Below are positions 37,315-46,297 of a stretch of 64,000 nt of DNA, one piece after another. The stretch spans positions 181,945-245,944 of the forward strand of contig NZ_JBEQCT010000006.1 in assembly GCF_046054155.1 (NCBI RefSeq), in the 5' to 3' direction. Numbering within the stretch: position 1 is the first letter of the stretch; the number at the start of each line of letters is the position of its first letter. The position numbers and the translations under genes were made by a program. Origin of the DNA: Celerinatantimonas yamalensis (GTDB lineage: Bacteria; Pseudomonadota; Gammaproteobacteria; Enterobacterales; Celerinatantimonadaceae). The notes below the pieces were generated by a model that was given only the letters and a program-made list of their open reading frames with translations, did not search any database and was not told the DNA's origin.

Positions 37315-37596
37315 ATGATATGTAGCGCTTGTGGTAAAAAATTAACGAGTGGAATGATCTATAAAATAGATGTATCTACGGGTCAAAAATATAAATCATG
37401 CCCGCATTGTTCAGCGGCGAATGGTCAAGAACATGTTTTCCATCCATATCCTGCAAATTTTGGTAAAACACCTGCGCGGACCTCTGCGAAAAATCCCCAC
37501 GGAGCACAAAGCTATTGCATTGATTGTCGAGCTCTTAACAAAGGGGTAAAATCACGTACCTTCCAAGATGGTGTGTTATGTCGTGAATTATCTTAA
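37315..37596 (+). CDS. Zinc-ribbon protein paired with a DNA methyltransferase
   Basis: A 93-residue protein with three CxxC pairs: Cys3/Cys6, Cys29/Cys32 and Cys68/Cys71, so one or two zinc-ribbon folds are expected. The C-terminal part contains HPYPANFGKTPARTSAKNPH and AQSYCIDCRALNKG. No nuclease or HTH motif is evident. The next gene, a DNA methyltransferase, starts 6 bp after its stop, so they are one transcript and probably one functional unit. Its base composition is more AT-rich than hemN or glnG on either side. Confidence 0.75.
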   Translation: MICSACGKKLTSGMIYKIDVSTGQKYKSCPHCSAANGQEHVFHPYPANFGKTPARTSAKNPHGAQSYCIDCRALNKGVKSRTFQDGVLCRELS

Positions 37597-37602
37597 GTTT
37601 TT

Positions 37603-38262
37603 ATGAAGTTATTTTGTCAGGATGCGGTGAGCTGGCTATCTCATTTGGATGAGTCGAGCGTGGATTTGCTGATTACCGACCCACCTTATGAATCGCTTGA
37701 AAAGCATCGAAAAATCGGTACCACGACACGGCTAAAAGTGAGCCAATCCTCCAGCAATGCTTGGTTTGATATTTTCCCGAATGATCGTTTTGAGAGCTTA
37801 TTTGCAGAGATCTATCGCGTATTGAAGATAAATACGCATTTCTATCTTTTTTGCGATCAAGAAACCATGTTTATGGTTAAACCTATCGCCGAACGAATCG
37901 GGTTCAAATTTTGGAAGCCGATTATCTGGAATAAGATGACCATCGGTATGGGGTATCATTATCGTGCCCAGCATGAATACATTCTTTTTTTTGAGAAAGG
38001 AAAAAGAAAACTCAATGATCTGAGTATTCCAGATATTCTTACCTACAAACGGGTATACCGAGGCTATCCCACGGAAAAACCTGTAGGGTTACTCGAAACG
38101 TTGATTTCGCAAAGTTCTGCGAGTGGTGAGTTGGTGGTTGATCCGTTTTTTGGCTCAGGGGCCACATTATTAGCTGCTCTTAATCTTGGCCGAGATTATC
38201 AAGGCTGCGATCTCAGTGATGATGCCCATGCTTATTTTAAGCAGCGCTTAATTCAAGCATGA
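37603..38262 (+). CDS. DNA adenine or N4-cytosine methyltransferase, beta class, no partner nuclease
   Basis: A 219-residue DNA methylase. The catalytic motif LLITDPPYESL (DPPY) lies at about residues 21-31, and the SAM-binding FFGSGATLLAALNLGR near 182, giving the beta-class order (IV before I). The target-recognition segment between them is short. DPPY is found in N6-adenine methylases and some N4-cytosine enzymes. No restriction endonuclease is adjacent, so it is a solitary methylase paired only with the zinc-ribbon protein. It ends 38 bp from the convergent glnG. Confidence 0.88.
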   Translation: MKLFCQDAVSWLSHLDESSVDLLITDPPYESLEKHRKIGTTTRLKVSQSSSNAWFDIFPNDRFESLFAEIYRVLKINTHFYLFCDQETMFMVKPIAERIGFKFWKPIIWNKMTIGMGYHYRAQHEYILFFEKGKRKLNDLSIPDILTYKRVYRGYPTEKPVGLLETLISQSSASGELVVDPFFGSGATLLAALNLGRDYQGCDLSDDAHAYFKQRLIQA

Positions 38263-38300
38263 GCGATAACGGTTTTGACTAGAACTTGAGCGCATTAGGG

Positions 38301-39707
38301 CTAGCCCATGTCGAGCTCTTTCAGTTTGCGGGTAAGAGTATTGCGTCCCCAACCTAGTAGGCGAGCGGCCTCTTGTTTGTGGCCATGGGTATGTTTGAGC
38401 GCAGTGCTTAACAATATTCGCTCAAAATCGGGAACCGCTTGAGCAAGAATATCACTGCTGCCTGCAAGCAGTTGTTTTTCTACCCAGCTTTGTAACAGCG
38501 TGCGCCAATCCCCGTCATGACTGACCGGTTCGTGCAAGTCTTGATGTTGCGTGAGCTCTGGTGGCAAGTCTGAAACTAAAATTTCTTGGCCACTGGCCAT
38601 CACAGTGAGCCAGCGACAGACGTTCTCTAACTGGCGTACGTTCCCTGGCCATGGCAAATGAGTTATGTATTTTTGCGTATCAGGGTTGAGTTGTTTAGGT
38701 TCAACACTTAACTCTTCGGCAGCGGATCGTAAAAAGTAGGCAGCCAATGCTGGAATATCTTCTCGGCGATCTTTGAGCGCAGGTAGTTGGATACGAATAA
38801 CGTTTAAACGATGGAATAAGTCTTCTCGAAACTCTCCTTCAGCTACTTTCTTTTCAAGATTTTGGTGGGTTGCGGCAATGATGCGCACATTTACCTGTAC
38901 CGGTGAGTGCCCTCCGACCCGATAAAATTGGCCATCGGCCAACACCCGCAGCAAGCGTGTTTGAATTTCAAGGGGCATATCACCAATTTCATCGAGAAAG
39001 AGGGTGCCGCCGTTGGCTTGTTCAAAACGCCCATTGCGAATTTGGCTTGCGCCGGTAAATGCGCCTTTTTCATGACCAAATAGCTCTGATTCGATTAAAT
39101 CGTGGGGAATAGCAGCCATATTCAGGGCTATAAATGGTAAATTGGCACGTGGACTATGCCGATGTAGCGCATGCGCTACAAGTTCCTTACCGGTGCCAGA
39201 TTGACCATTGATCAACACACTGATGCTTGAACGAGAGAGCCTGCCAATAGCGCGAAACACCTCTTGCATGGCGGGCGCTTCACCGATCATCTCGGAGGGT
39301 GACGCTTCATCAGGAACGCTGGAATGCTGTTTTTGCTGCTCCTTGGCAAAGTTAAGCGCGCGTTCGGTGAGCACGACTGCCTCATCTACATCAAAGGGTT
39401 TGGGCAAGTATTCAAACGCCCCGCTTTGGTAAGCGTTCACTGCGCTATCGAGATCTGAGTGCGCAGTCATAATAATAATCGGAAGGTCCGGATGATATTT
39501 ATGAACCCGCTCGAGTAGCGTAATACCGTCTAAACCTGGCATCCTAATATCGGAGATGATGACATCAGGACGTTCAACGTCTAATTGGCTTAACATCAGT
39601 TCGCCATCAGCAAAACTCATACATTGGTAGCCGACAGCACTTAACGCTTTTTCTAATACCCATCGAATAGAGCTGTCGTCATCTACAATCCAAATTGTTG
39701 CAGCCAT
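38301..39707 (-). CDS. glnG: Nitrogen regulator NtrC (NR-I)
   Basis: Sigma-54 enhancer-binding response regulator, 468 residues (E. coli 469). The receiver domain has phospho-acceptor Asp in PDVIISDIRMPGLDG (about residue 54). The AAA+ domain has Walker A GQSGTGKE and the sigma-54 contact loop GAFTGA in HEKGAFTGASQ. A Fis-type HTH at the C-terminus (KQEAARLLGWGRNTLTRKLKE) binds the palindromes seen upstream of glnA and glnL. It lies 10 bp after glnL. Confidence 0.97.
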   Translation of the reverse strand: MAATIWIVDDDSSIRWVLEKALSAVGYQCMSFADGELMLSQLDVERPDVIISDIRMPGLDGITLLERVHKYHPDLPIIIMTAHSDLDSAVNAYQSGAFEYLPKPFDVDEAVVLTERALNFAKEQQKQHSSVPDEASPSEMIGEAPAMQEVFRAIGRLSRSSISVLINGQSGTGKELVAHALHRHSPRANLPFIALNMAAIPHDLIESELFGHEKGAFTGASQIRNGRFEQANGGTLFLDEIGDMPLEIQTRLLRVLADGQFYRVGGHSPVQVNVRIIAATHQNLEKKVAEGEFREDLFHRLNVIRIQLPALKDRREDIPALAAYFLRSAAEELSVEPKQLNPDTQKYITHLPWPGNVRQLENVCRWLTVMASGQEILVSDLPPELTQHQDLHEPVSHDGDWRTLLQSWVEKQLLAGSSDILAQAVPDFERILLSTALKHTHGHKQEAARLLGWGRNTLTRKLKELDMG

Positions 39708-39717
39708 AGTGAAATCC

Positions 39718-40776
39718 TTACTTACGCAAAGGCAAATGAATCACAAATTCGGTGTGACCAGGCCAACTGGCACAATCAATTCTGCCTTTATGTTGATTAA
39801 TCAAATTTTGTGAAATTGAGAGCCCTAATCCGGTCCCACCATCACGACCTGTGACCATGGGATAAAAGAGGGTGTCGGCTAATTCGGCAGGTATCCCAGG
39901 GCCATCGTCAATCACCCGGATCTCGACCACTAAACGATAGCGTTGTCCGGCGATATTGACCTGATGAGCGGTGCGAGTCACCAGTCGAATATGACCCTCA
40001 CCACGAGGGAGCAACGCTTGCACAGCATTGCGTACAATATTCAAAAATGCTTGTTGAAGTTGTTCATGATCCATTTCAAAATCGGGGATGCTGGGGTCAT
40101 AATCGCGTTCGATCACAATGCCTGGTGGCAGTTCTAACCCTACTAACTGGCGAACTTTTTCAAGCACCGAATGAATGTTACGCAGCTCTTGCTGGGCGAG
40201 CCGTTGTGGCCCCAGTAGACGATCGACCAGGTTGCGTAAGCGGTCTGCCTGCTCAATAATAATATTAGTAAATTCTTTTAGGTTTTCATCGGGTAGTTCG
40301 CGCTCAAGTAGCTGAGCGGCACCGCGAAGCCCACCTAATGGGTTTTTAATTTCATGAGCTAACCCTCTAACGAGCTCTTTGGCTGCTTGTAGCTGCGCAT
40401 GCTGATGCACCTCTTGTGAGATTTTTTTCTGTTGATCAATAGGTTTAAGTTCCAATAACAGCAATGTGTTTTCTTGATAGCGGATCCGAGTGGCGGAAAA
40501 CTCCACCATTGCCGGTTTGTTATCCACTACGAGTGTTACTTCACTATCGGTAAAACTCTGCCCATGTTGCATCACTTCATCGAGGATGCTCATCTTTAAG
40601 GTGGTGTGATTAATCAGATGTTGAAAAGGCTGATTGGCTAAGCGCCGTTTACTTTGGCCAAGAAGCTGTTCGGTTGCTGTATTGACGTATTGGACGACCT
40701 GCTCTTGGTCCAGCAATATGATACCGGTAATCATATTATCTAACATGACTCGGTTTAGTCCTGATACTTCTAACAC
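39718..40776 (-). CDS. glnL: Nitrogen sensor kinase NtrB (NR-II)
   Basis: Cytoplasmic histidine kinase/phosphatase partner of NtrC, regulated by PII, 352 residues. It has an N-terminal PAS domain (DNMITGIILLDQEQVVQYVN), the phosphorylated His in VRGLAHEIKNPLGGLRG, an N-box NIVRNAVQAL and G-boxes VIDDGPGIP and GTGLGLSISQNL. The start is GTG at 40776 with AAGGAGG upstream. A perfect NtrC-type palindrome 20 bp upstream points to autogenous control. Confidence 0.96.
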   Translation of the reverse strand: MLEVSGLNRVMLDNMITGIILLDQEQVVQYVNTATEQLLGQSKRRLANQPFQHLINHTTLKMSILDEVMQHGQSFTDSEVTLVVDNKPAMVEFSATRIRYQENTLLLLELKPIDQQKKISQEVHQHAQLQAAKELVRGLAHEIKNPLGGLRGAAQLLERELPDENLKEFTNIIIEQADRLRNLVDRLLGPQRLAQQELRNIHSVLEKVRQLVGLELPPGIVIERDYDPSIPDFEMDHEQLQQAFLNIVRNAVQALLPRGEGHIRLVTRTAHQVNIAGQRYRLVVEIRVIDDGPGIPAELADTLFYPMVTGRDGGTGLGLSISQNLINQHKGRIDCASWPGHTEFVIHLPLRK

Positions 40777-40796
40777 ACAGACCTCCTTAATGGGCG

Positions 40797-40813
40797 TGCA
40801 CTAAATTAGTGCA
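40797..40813. promoter_or_regulatory. NtrC-binding site upstream of glnL
   Basis: TGCACTAAATTAGTGCA is a perfect 17-bp palindrome fitting the NtrC consensus (TGCAC-N7-GTGCA). It lies 20 bp upstream of the glnL start. In E. coli an equivalent site lets NtrC repress the glnL promoter. Confidence 0.8.
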
Positions 40814-40991
40814 TAACCTAGCATGCGGGTCACAACAGTCATTGACGAATTATTTTTTGATACGATTATAGCGCCGAACTGCTGCTATAGCGTGCAACTG
40901 GTCCATTTAGAGGACCCGCAATTGGCAACTTTTCTGATCTGTTGCAATAATCTTGCCGAATGCGCTGTGATGGCACTGGATTCTTATTTCA

Positions 40992-41018
40992 TAAAAAAGC
41001 CCCGCAGGTGCGGGGCTT
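40992..41018 (-). terminator. Intrinsic terminator of glnA
   Basis: On the minus strand AAGCCCCGC pairs with GCGGGGCTT (41018-40997) and six Ts follow; 22 bp after the glnA stop. It limits read-through into glnL-glnG, as in E. coli. Confidence 0.88.
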
Positions 41019-41040
41019 AAAAGACCAACAGAATCCCAGC

Positions 41041-42447
41041 TTAACAGCTGTAGTACATTTGGAATTCAACAGGATGAGTCGTCATATTTAAAGTGACAAC
41101 TTCTTCTTGTTTGAGTGTGATGTACGCATCAATTGTAGTGTCTGAGAATACGCCACCAGCAGTCAAGAAGGCGCGGTCAGCATCAAGTGCTGCCAATGCT
41201 TCCCCTAATGAAGCTGCAACTTGTGGAATTTGCGCAGCTTCTTCAGCAGGCAGATCATACAAGTCTTTATCCATTGCATCGCCAGGGTGGATCTTGTTTT
41301 TGATCCCATCCAGGCCAGCCATCAACATCGCAGAAAATGCTAAATATGGGTTGGCTGTTGGGTCAGGGAAACGCACTTCGATACGACGTGCTTTGGGTGA
41401 TGGTACCACTGGAATACGAATCGATGCAGAGCGGTTACGGGCAGAGTATGCCAGCATCACAGGGGCTTCAAATCCTGGGACCAAACGTTTGTATGAGTTG
41501 GTTGACGCATTGGCAAAGGCGTTGATTGCTTTGGCATGTTTGATGATACCGCCAATATAGTACAACGCTGTTTCAGACAGGCCGCCATACAGGTCACCCG
41601 CAAACAAGTTTTCTCCGGCTTTAGCCAGTGATTGGTGACAATGCATACCGCTACCGTTGTCGCCAACTAATGGTTTTGGCATAAAGGTCGCTGTTTTGCC
41701 ATAGGCATGTGCGACATTGTGAACGACATATTTGTAGATCTGAATTTCATCGGCTTTTTTAACCAATGAATTGAATTTGCAGGCAATTTCGTTTTGACCA
41801 GCGGTTGCAACTTCATGGTGATGTGCTTCAACTTCTAAGCCCATTTCATCCATTAGCAGACACATAGCGCTACGGATATCTTGTGAAGAGTCAACAGGGG
41901 GTACTGGGAAGTAGCCGCCTTTGATACCTGGACGGTGACCGGTGTTGCCATCTTTATAGCTTTTGCCTGAGTTCCAAGCTGCTTCCATGTCGTCGATCGC
42001 ATAGAACGCACCTTGCATCTGTGCATCGAATCGAACATCGTCAAATAAGAAGAATTCAGGTTCAGGGCCAAAGAAAACTTCGTCAGCGACGCCTTGCGCG
42101 CGCATGTACTCTTCAGCACGCTTGGCAATGGAGCGTGGGTCACGGTCATAGCCTTCGAGCGTATCAGGTTCCAAAATGTCACAACGGATATTTAACGTTG
42201 TTTCTTCGGTGAATGGGTCAAGCACAGCGGTAGTAGCGTCTGGCATCAGAACCATGTCAGATTCATTAATTCCTTTCCAACCCGCAATAGATGAGCCATC
42301 AAACATTTTCCCTTCTGAGAAAAAGTCATCATCAATTTGGCTTGCTGGTAGTGATACGTGTTGTTCTTTCCCTTTCGTATCGGTGAAGCGTAAGTCGATA
42401 AACTTAACTTCTTGCTCTGCTATAAGAGCGAGAACTTCTGCAGACAT
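41041..42447 (-). CDS. glnA: Glutamine synthetase type I
   Basis: Dodecameric enzyme that makes glutamine from glutamate, ammonia and ATP; 468 residues, matching E. coli (469). Seen are the D-loop MFDGSSIAGWK, metal ligands in VEAHHHEVATAGQNEI, the active-site flap region, and the adenylylation Tyr in DLYDLPAEEA. The start is the ATG at 42447, seven bases after GGAGG; an upstream in-frame start at 42531 lies in the sigma-54 promoter. Regulated by NtrC from the sites listed upstream. Confidence 0.98.
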   Translation of the reverse strand: MSAEVLALIAEQEVKFIDLRFTDTKGKEQHVSLPASQIDDDFFSEGKMFDGSSIAGWKGINESDMVLMPDATTAVLDPFTEETTLNIRCDILEPDTLEGYDRDPRSIAKRAEEYMRAQGVADEVFFGPEPEFFLFDDVRFDAQMQGAFYAIDDMEAAWNSGKSYKDGNTGHRPGIKGGYFPVPPVDSSQDIRSAMCLLMDEMGLEVEAHHHEVATAGQNEIACKFNSLVKKADEIQIYKYVVHNVAHAYGKTATFMPKPLVGDNGSGMHCHQSLAKAGENLFAGDLYGGLSETALYYIGGIIKHAKAINAFANASTNSYKRLVPGFEAPVMLAYSARNRSASIRIPVVPSPKARRIEVRFPDPTANPYLAFSAMLMAGLDGIKNKIHPGDAMDKDLYDLPAEEAAQIPQVAASLGEALAALDADRAFLTAGGVFSDTTIDAYITLKQEEVVTLNMTTHPVEFQMYYSC

Positions 42448-42530
42448 GTAGTAACCTCCGGTGTCATCAATAATGATGGCGCATATAAGTAGGTGATTGA
42501 TGTAATGATTATACTGATGCCCAAAAAGCA

Positions 42531-42547
42531 AGCGAGTTTCGTGCCAA
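42531..42547 (-). promoter_or_regulatory. Sigma-54 promoter of glnA
   Basis: TTGGCACGAAACTCGCT read on the minus strand matches the -24/-12 consensus (TGGCAC-N5-TTGC) and closely resembles E. coli glnAp2 (TTGGCACAGATTTCGCT). The GG and GC elements are correctly spaced. Transcription would begin near 42520, about 70 nt before the glnA ATG. Confidence 0.85.
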
Positions 42548-42598
42548 TCATTTCAAATCAGTATTGGCAGGCCTTAAGCGCGCGAAGCTCCTCAACAT

Positions 42599-42615
42599 TG
42601 CACTGAAACAATGCA
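42599..42615. promoter_or_regulatory. NtrC enhancer site 1 of glnA
   Basis: TGCACTGAAACAATGCA, a near-palindrome centred about 87 bp upstream of the predicted sigma-54 start. Confidence 0.7.
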
Positions 42616-42630
42616 ATATTCATTCTGAAT

Positions 42631-42647
42631 TGTAACTTTTTGGTGCA
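42631..42647. promoter_or_regulatory. NtrC enhancer site 2 of glnA
   Basis: TGTAACTTTTTGGTGCA; its complement TGCACCAAAAAGTTACA fits the NtrC consensus. It lies exactly 32 bp from site 1, three helical turns, the same spacing as the two strong sites of E. coli glnA. Confidence 0.7.
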
Positions 42648-42965
42648 ACAGCCGCGAGGCTAACGATACACTTGAATCACTATAGTGCCGACTTGTTTAT
42701 CGCGCCTTGGCGTCCTCAACGCTACGCAGTCAGCAACCTTTTTGCACGATCTAATTGCATTTTTTAATTTGTAGCAATGCTGATGGCCTTTCATCATATG
42801 CCGCAATGATGAAATTTAGGTGACACAATAGAAGACCCAACCTGTTATAAAATCGGGTATTTCGTCGCGAATAAGTAGGTTCGTCGTATCAAGTTTTTGG
42901 GATAGATGCCGATAGCCATCTAAATTTGAACAACTCGATGCAGTTCTTTCGTCGTAAAGGTAAAG
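42648..42965. other. Intergenic region between glnA enhancers and the GGDEF gene
   Basis: 318 bp in which no gene was found. It should contain the promoter of the GGDEF gene, but no clear -35/-10 pair could be assigned. AAAGGTAAAG precedes the GTG start. Confidence 0.4.
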
Positions 42966-44120
42966 GTGAGGTTCTGTACTACTATGGCGTTTGATTGTAA
43001 TAAAGCCATGTTTAAAAAGCTGTTCTCTAAGTCGAACACATTGTCGGTGAATGACCAGCCATTAACACCTACGGCATTTCGCCGATTGTTAATGTTTGCG
43101 ATTGGTTGCTTTATTGCTATTTGGATCATTGAAACTACCGAATTTACGCTGGCAAGGTTTGATGCATTTGCTTATCCCATCTGTATCAGTTGTTTTGCTG
43201 TGGCGCTTATTTTGAGTTGGCTACAACTTGTTCCGGAAGCGCATTTACATCTATTCTGTTACACCGTGATTGCCATGGATCTCATTGTTACCAGTGTGTT
43301 GCATCACCTGAATCCGTATGGACATTTTGGTGATACCTCCCAGTGGTTGGGCCTTAACTATGCGATGGCATACCTTTTTTTAGAATTACGCAAAGCCATT
43401 TGGGTAATGACCGTGATGTTTGTTATTACCCTTGTTGGGCACTATTGGGCAATGAGTCAACACGCAACCCTTCAACAAACATACAGCGTCTTGCTAGAAT
43501 TAGGTGTGTCACATGTCGTATATATTGTGCTGCTGGGCACAGTAGTAACCATTCGGGTTGATAAAGCCAAAGCGCAGGCGCGGGCAGATATTTTAGAGCA
43601 TGAAGCGTTGACCGACCCGCTCACTGGTATCTTAAACCGCCGTGGTATGCAAAAGAAGTTTGAAAATTACGCTTTTCACCAGCAAAACAGTGATTACTCA
43701 CTGTTAATTATCGACGTGGATCACTTTAAGCGGCTTAATGATAATTATGGTCATTTGGTTGGCGATCAAGCGCTCGTTTCGTTGGTTGAGCTACTCATTA
43801 TGCAGATCCGCAGCGATGATATTTTGAGCCGTTGGGGTGGTGAAGAATTTGTGATCCTTACATTTGGTTATAGGCGCTCACAGGTGCTTGAATTTGCCGA
43901 ACGATTGCGTCAGAGCATCGCTCAAATGAAGATTGCCGGTGGTCACACGATTACAGCCAGCATTGGCGTGTCGCACAGTTATGAAGCCGATTCGCGCCGA
44001 GAGATGTTACATCTTGCTGATATGAACTTATATAAGGCGAAACAATACGGCCGCAATCGTGTGGTTGATTGTGTCATCGCGCAGCAGTTGACGACAGAGG
44101 GGAATTCAGTCGCCGATTAG
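42966..44120 (+). CDS. Membrane-anchored diguanylate cyclase (GGDEF)
   Basis: Predicted c-di-GMP synthase of up to 384 residues. The N-terminal half has about six membrane helices starting near residue 38 (RLLMFAIGCFIAIWII). The GGDEF domain starts at DPLTGILNRRGM and has IDVDHFKRLNDNYGH and an intact active-site GGEEF. RSDD lies exactly five residues before it, a canonical RxxD inhibitory site, so the enzyme should be active and product-inhibited. The start is uncertain: GTG 42966 has AAAGG upstream, but ATGs at 42984 and 43008 are possible. Confidence 0.88.
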   Translation: MRFCTTMAFDCNKAMFKKLFSKSNTLSVNDQPLTPTAFRRLLMFAIGCFIAIWIIETTEFTLARFDAFAYPICISCFAVALILSWLQLVPEAHLHLFCYTVIAMDLIVTSVLHHLNPYGHFGDTSQWLGLNYAMAYLFLELRKAIWVMTVMFVITLVGHYWAMSQHATLQQTYSVLLELGVSHVVYIVLLGTVVTIRVDKAKAQARADILEHEALTDPLTGILNRRGMQKKFENYAFHQQNSDYSLLIIDVDHFKRLNDNYGHLVGDQALVSLVELLIMQIRSDDILSRWGGEEFVILTFGYRRSQVLEFAERLRQSIAQMKIAGGHTITASIGVSHSYEADSRREMLHLADMNLYKAKQYGRNRVVDCVIAQQLTTEGNSVAD

Positions 44121-44207
44121 CTACTGTATTCAGCGTCAAATCAGTCAGATGAGACTAAACATTGTATTGATTGGCAGGTTTTCATATCACGGTCACACTG
44201 TTCAGGG

Positions 44208-44213
44208 TATAAT
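44208..44213 (+). promoter_or_regulatory. Candidate -10 element for typA
   Basis: A perfect TATAAT about 95 bp before the typA start; the hexamer 17 bp upstream (TATCAC) is a poor -35. Confidence 0.35.
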
Positions 44214-44308
44214 CAAGCCCTTTTATGTGATCCAGGTCGCTAGAAGTGGCTGCAAGTGCGTCGTGATGTGCGTACAAGATTTATGATTTTTGAGGCTAAA
44301 AGCTTATA

Positions 44309-46135
44309 ATGTCTAACGAAATTAACAGATTAAGAAATATTGCAATTATTGCGCACGTTGACCACGGCAAAACGACCTTGGTTGATAAATTGTTAGAACA
44401 ATCCGGCACGCTGAGCTCTCGCGGTGAAGCGCAAGAGCGGGTTATGGATTCAAACGATCTTGAAAAAGAACGTGGGATCACTATCTTAGCGAAAAATACC
44501 GCGATTAATTGGCATGATTACCACATTAATATTGTTGACACCCCAGGACACGCCGATTTCGGTGGTGAAGTGGAACGTGTTATGTCGATGGCTGACTCCG
44601 TATTGTTGTTGGTTGATGCCCAAGAAGGGCCAATGCCACAAACTCGTTTTGTGACACAAAAAGCCTTCGCTCAAGGGTTGAAACCTATCCTTGTGATCAA
44701 CAAGATTGACAAACCTGGTTCACGCCCTGATTGGGTCATGGATCAAGTGTTTGACCTGTTTGATAACTTGGGTGCAACAGATGATCAGTTGGACTTTAAA
44801 GTGATTTATGCCTCTGCTGTCAATGGTTGGGCAACACTGGATTTGGATCACCCAAGTGACAATATGGAACCTTTGTTCCAAGCGATTGTTGACAATGTTG
44901 AGCCACCTAATGCTGACCCTGAAGGTCCGCTGCAGATGCAGGTTTCTCAGCTCGATTATAACTCCTATGTTGGGATCATTGGTGTTGGCCGTATAAAACG
45001 CGGGAGCGTTAAAGCGAATCAACAAGTGACAATCATCAGCGCGGATGGCAGTAAACGTAATGGTAAAGTCGGCCAAGTATTAGGTTATCTTGGCTTGGAG
45101 CGTACTGAAATCCCTGAGGCCCATGCAGGTAATATTATTGCCTTTACTGGCCTAGGTGAGCTGAAAATTTCTGACACTATCTGTGATGTCAACAATGTTG
45201 AAGCAATGCCTGCACTGAGTGTTGATGAACCTACCGTCACCATGACTTTCCAAGTCAATACTTCGCCATTTGCGGGTAGAGAAGGCAAGTTTGTGACCTC
45301 ACGGAATATTCTTGATCGCCTGCAGCAAGAATTAGTGCATAACGTGGCACTACGCGTTGAAGAAAGCGAAGATCCGGATAAATTCCGCGTTTCTGGTCGC
45401 GGTGAATTGCACTTGAGCGTGTTGATTGAAAACATGCGTCGAGAAGGTTTTGAACTCGCGGTTTCTCGCCCAGAAGTTATTCTGCGCCGAGAAGAAGGTC
45501 AACTGCTTGAACCGTTTGAAACGGTTACGGTTGATGTGCAAGAGATCAACCAAGGTAGTGTGATGGAGCAGCTTGGTCTGCGTAAAGCCGAAATGACCAA
45601 TATGAGCCCAGATGGTAAAGGCCGGGTCCGTCTTGACTTTGTTATTCCAAGTCGCGGCTTGATTGGCTTCCAAACTGAGTTTATGACCCTGACTTCAGGG
45701 AGTGGTCTGATGTATCACACCTTCGATCATTATGGTCCGCATAAAGGTGGCGAAATCGGTCAGCGTAAAAACGGCGTGTTAGTATCAAATGCTACGGGTA
45801 AATCGTTGACCTATTCATTGTTTAACCTGCAAGAGCGCGGTCGTTTGTTTGCTTCACATGGTGATGAGGTGTATGAAGGCCAAATTATCGGTATCCATAA
45901 CCGTGATAATGATTTGACGGTTAACTGTTTGAAAGGTAAGCAGCTGACCAACGTTCGTGCTTCTGGTACTGACGAAGCGCAAGTGCTAACACCACCTGTG
46001 AAAATGACACTTGAGCAAGCGTTAGAGTTTATTGATGATGATGAATTGGTTGAAGTAACACCTAAAAGCATCCGTATCCGTAAACGTTATTTGACTGAGA
46101 TGGATCGTAAACGCGCACAACGTGGGCCAAAGTAG
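44309..46135 (+). CDS. typA: Ribosome-associated GTPase TypA/BipA
   Basis: Translational GTPase of the EF-G family that assists 50S assembly at low temperature and stress responses; 608 residues (E. coli 607). G1 is AHVDHGKTTLVDKLL, G2 is the RGITI motif, G3 is VDTPGHADFGG and G4 is VINKIDKPGSRPD. Domains III and V and the BipA-specific C-terminal domain follow, ending KRAQRGPK. In enterics typA lies next to glnA, divergent from it; here the GGDEF gene is inserted between them. Confidence 0.97.
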   Translation: MSNEINRLRNIAIIAHVDHGKTTLVDKLLEQSGTLSSRGEAQERVMDSNDLEKERGITILAKNTAINWHDYHINIVDTPGHADFGGEVERVMSMADSVLLLVDAQEGPMPQTRFVTQKAFAQGLKPILVINKIDKPGSRPDWVMDQVFDLFDNLGATDDQLDFKVIYASAVNGWATLDLDHPSDNMEPLFQAIVDNVEPPNADPEGPLQMQVSQLDYNSYVGIIGVGRIKRGSVKANQQVTIISADGSKRNGKVGQVLGYLGLERTEIPEAHAGNIIAFTGLGELKISDTICDVNNVEAMPALSVDEPTVTMTFQVNTSPFAGREGKFVTSRNILDRLQQELVHNVALRVEESEDPDKFRVSGRGELHLSVLIENMRREGFELAVSRPEVILRREEGQLLEPFETVTVDVQEINQGSVMEQLGLRKAEMTNMSPDGKGRVRLDFVIPSRGLIGFQTEFMTLTSGSGLMYHTFDHYGPHKGGEIGQRKNGVLVSNATGKSLTYSLFNLQERGRLFASHGDEVYEGQIIGIHNRDNDLTVNCLKGKQLTNVRASGTDEAQVLTPPVKMTLEQALEFIDDDELVEVTPKSIRIRKRYLTEMDRKRAQRGPK

Positions 46136-46160
46136 TTATTTAGCCTGATAAAATTTGGTA

Positions 46161-46192
46161 AAAACGGCATGCATTAGCATGCCGTTTTTTTT
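46161..46192 (+). terminator. Intrinsic terminator of typA
   Basis: AAAACGGCATGC (46161-46172) pairs with GCATGCCGTTTT (46177-46188) around an ATTA loop, with a T run; 25 bp after typA. Confidence 0.9.
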
Positions 46193-46297
46193 GTCTTAAC
46201 AAGACTAGTTTTGTGTATGAATATACAGTAGTCTGCACTATCTATTCGCTGCACCTTGGTGAGCGTTACGATTTGATATAGACAACGTAGGAGTGTC

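Noticed and set aside
41093..41560. 155-codon plus-strand frame opposite glnA
   Set aside because: Antisense shadow of a highly conserved gene; no signals for expression.
42448..42531. Upstream start for glnA adding 28 residues
   Set aside because: The extension runs through the leader downstream of the sigma-54 start and lacks homology; GGAGG precedes the shorter start.
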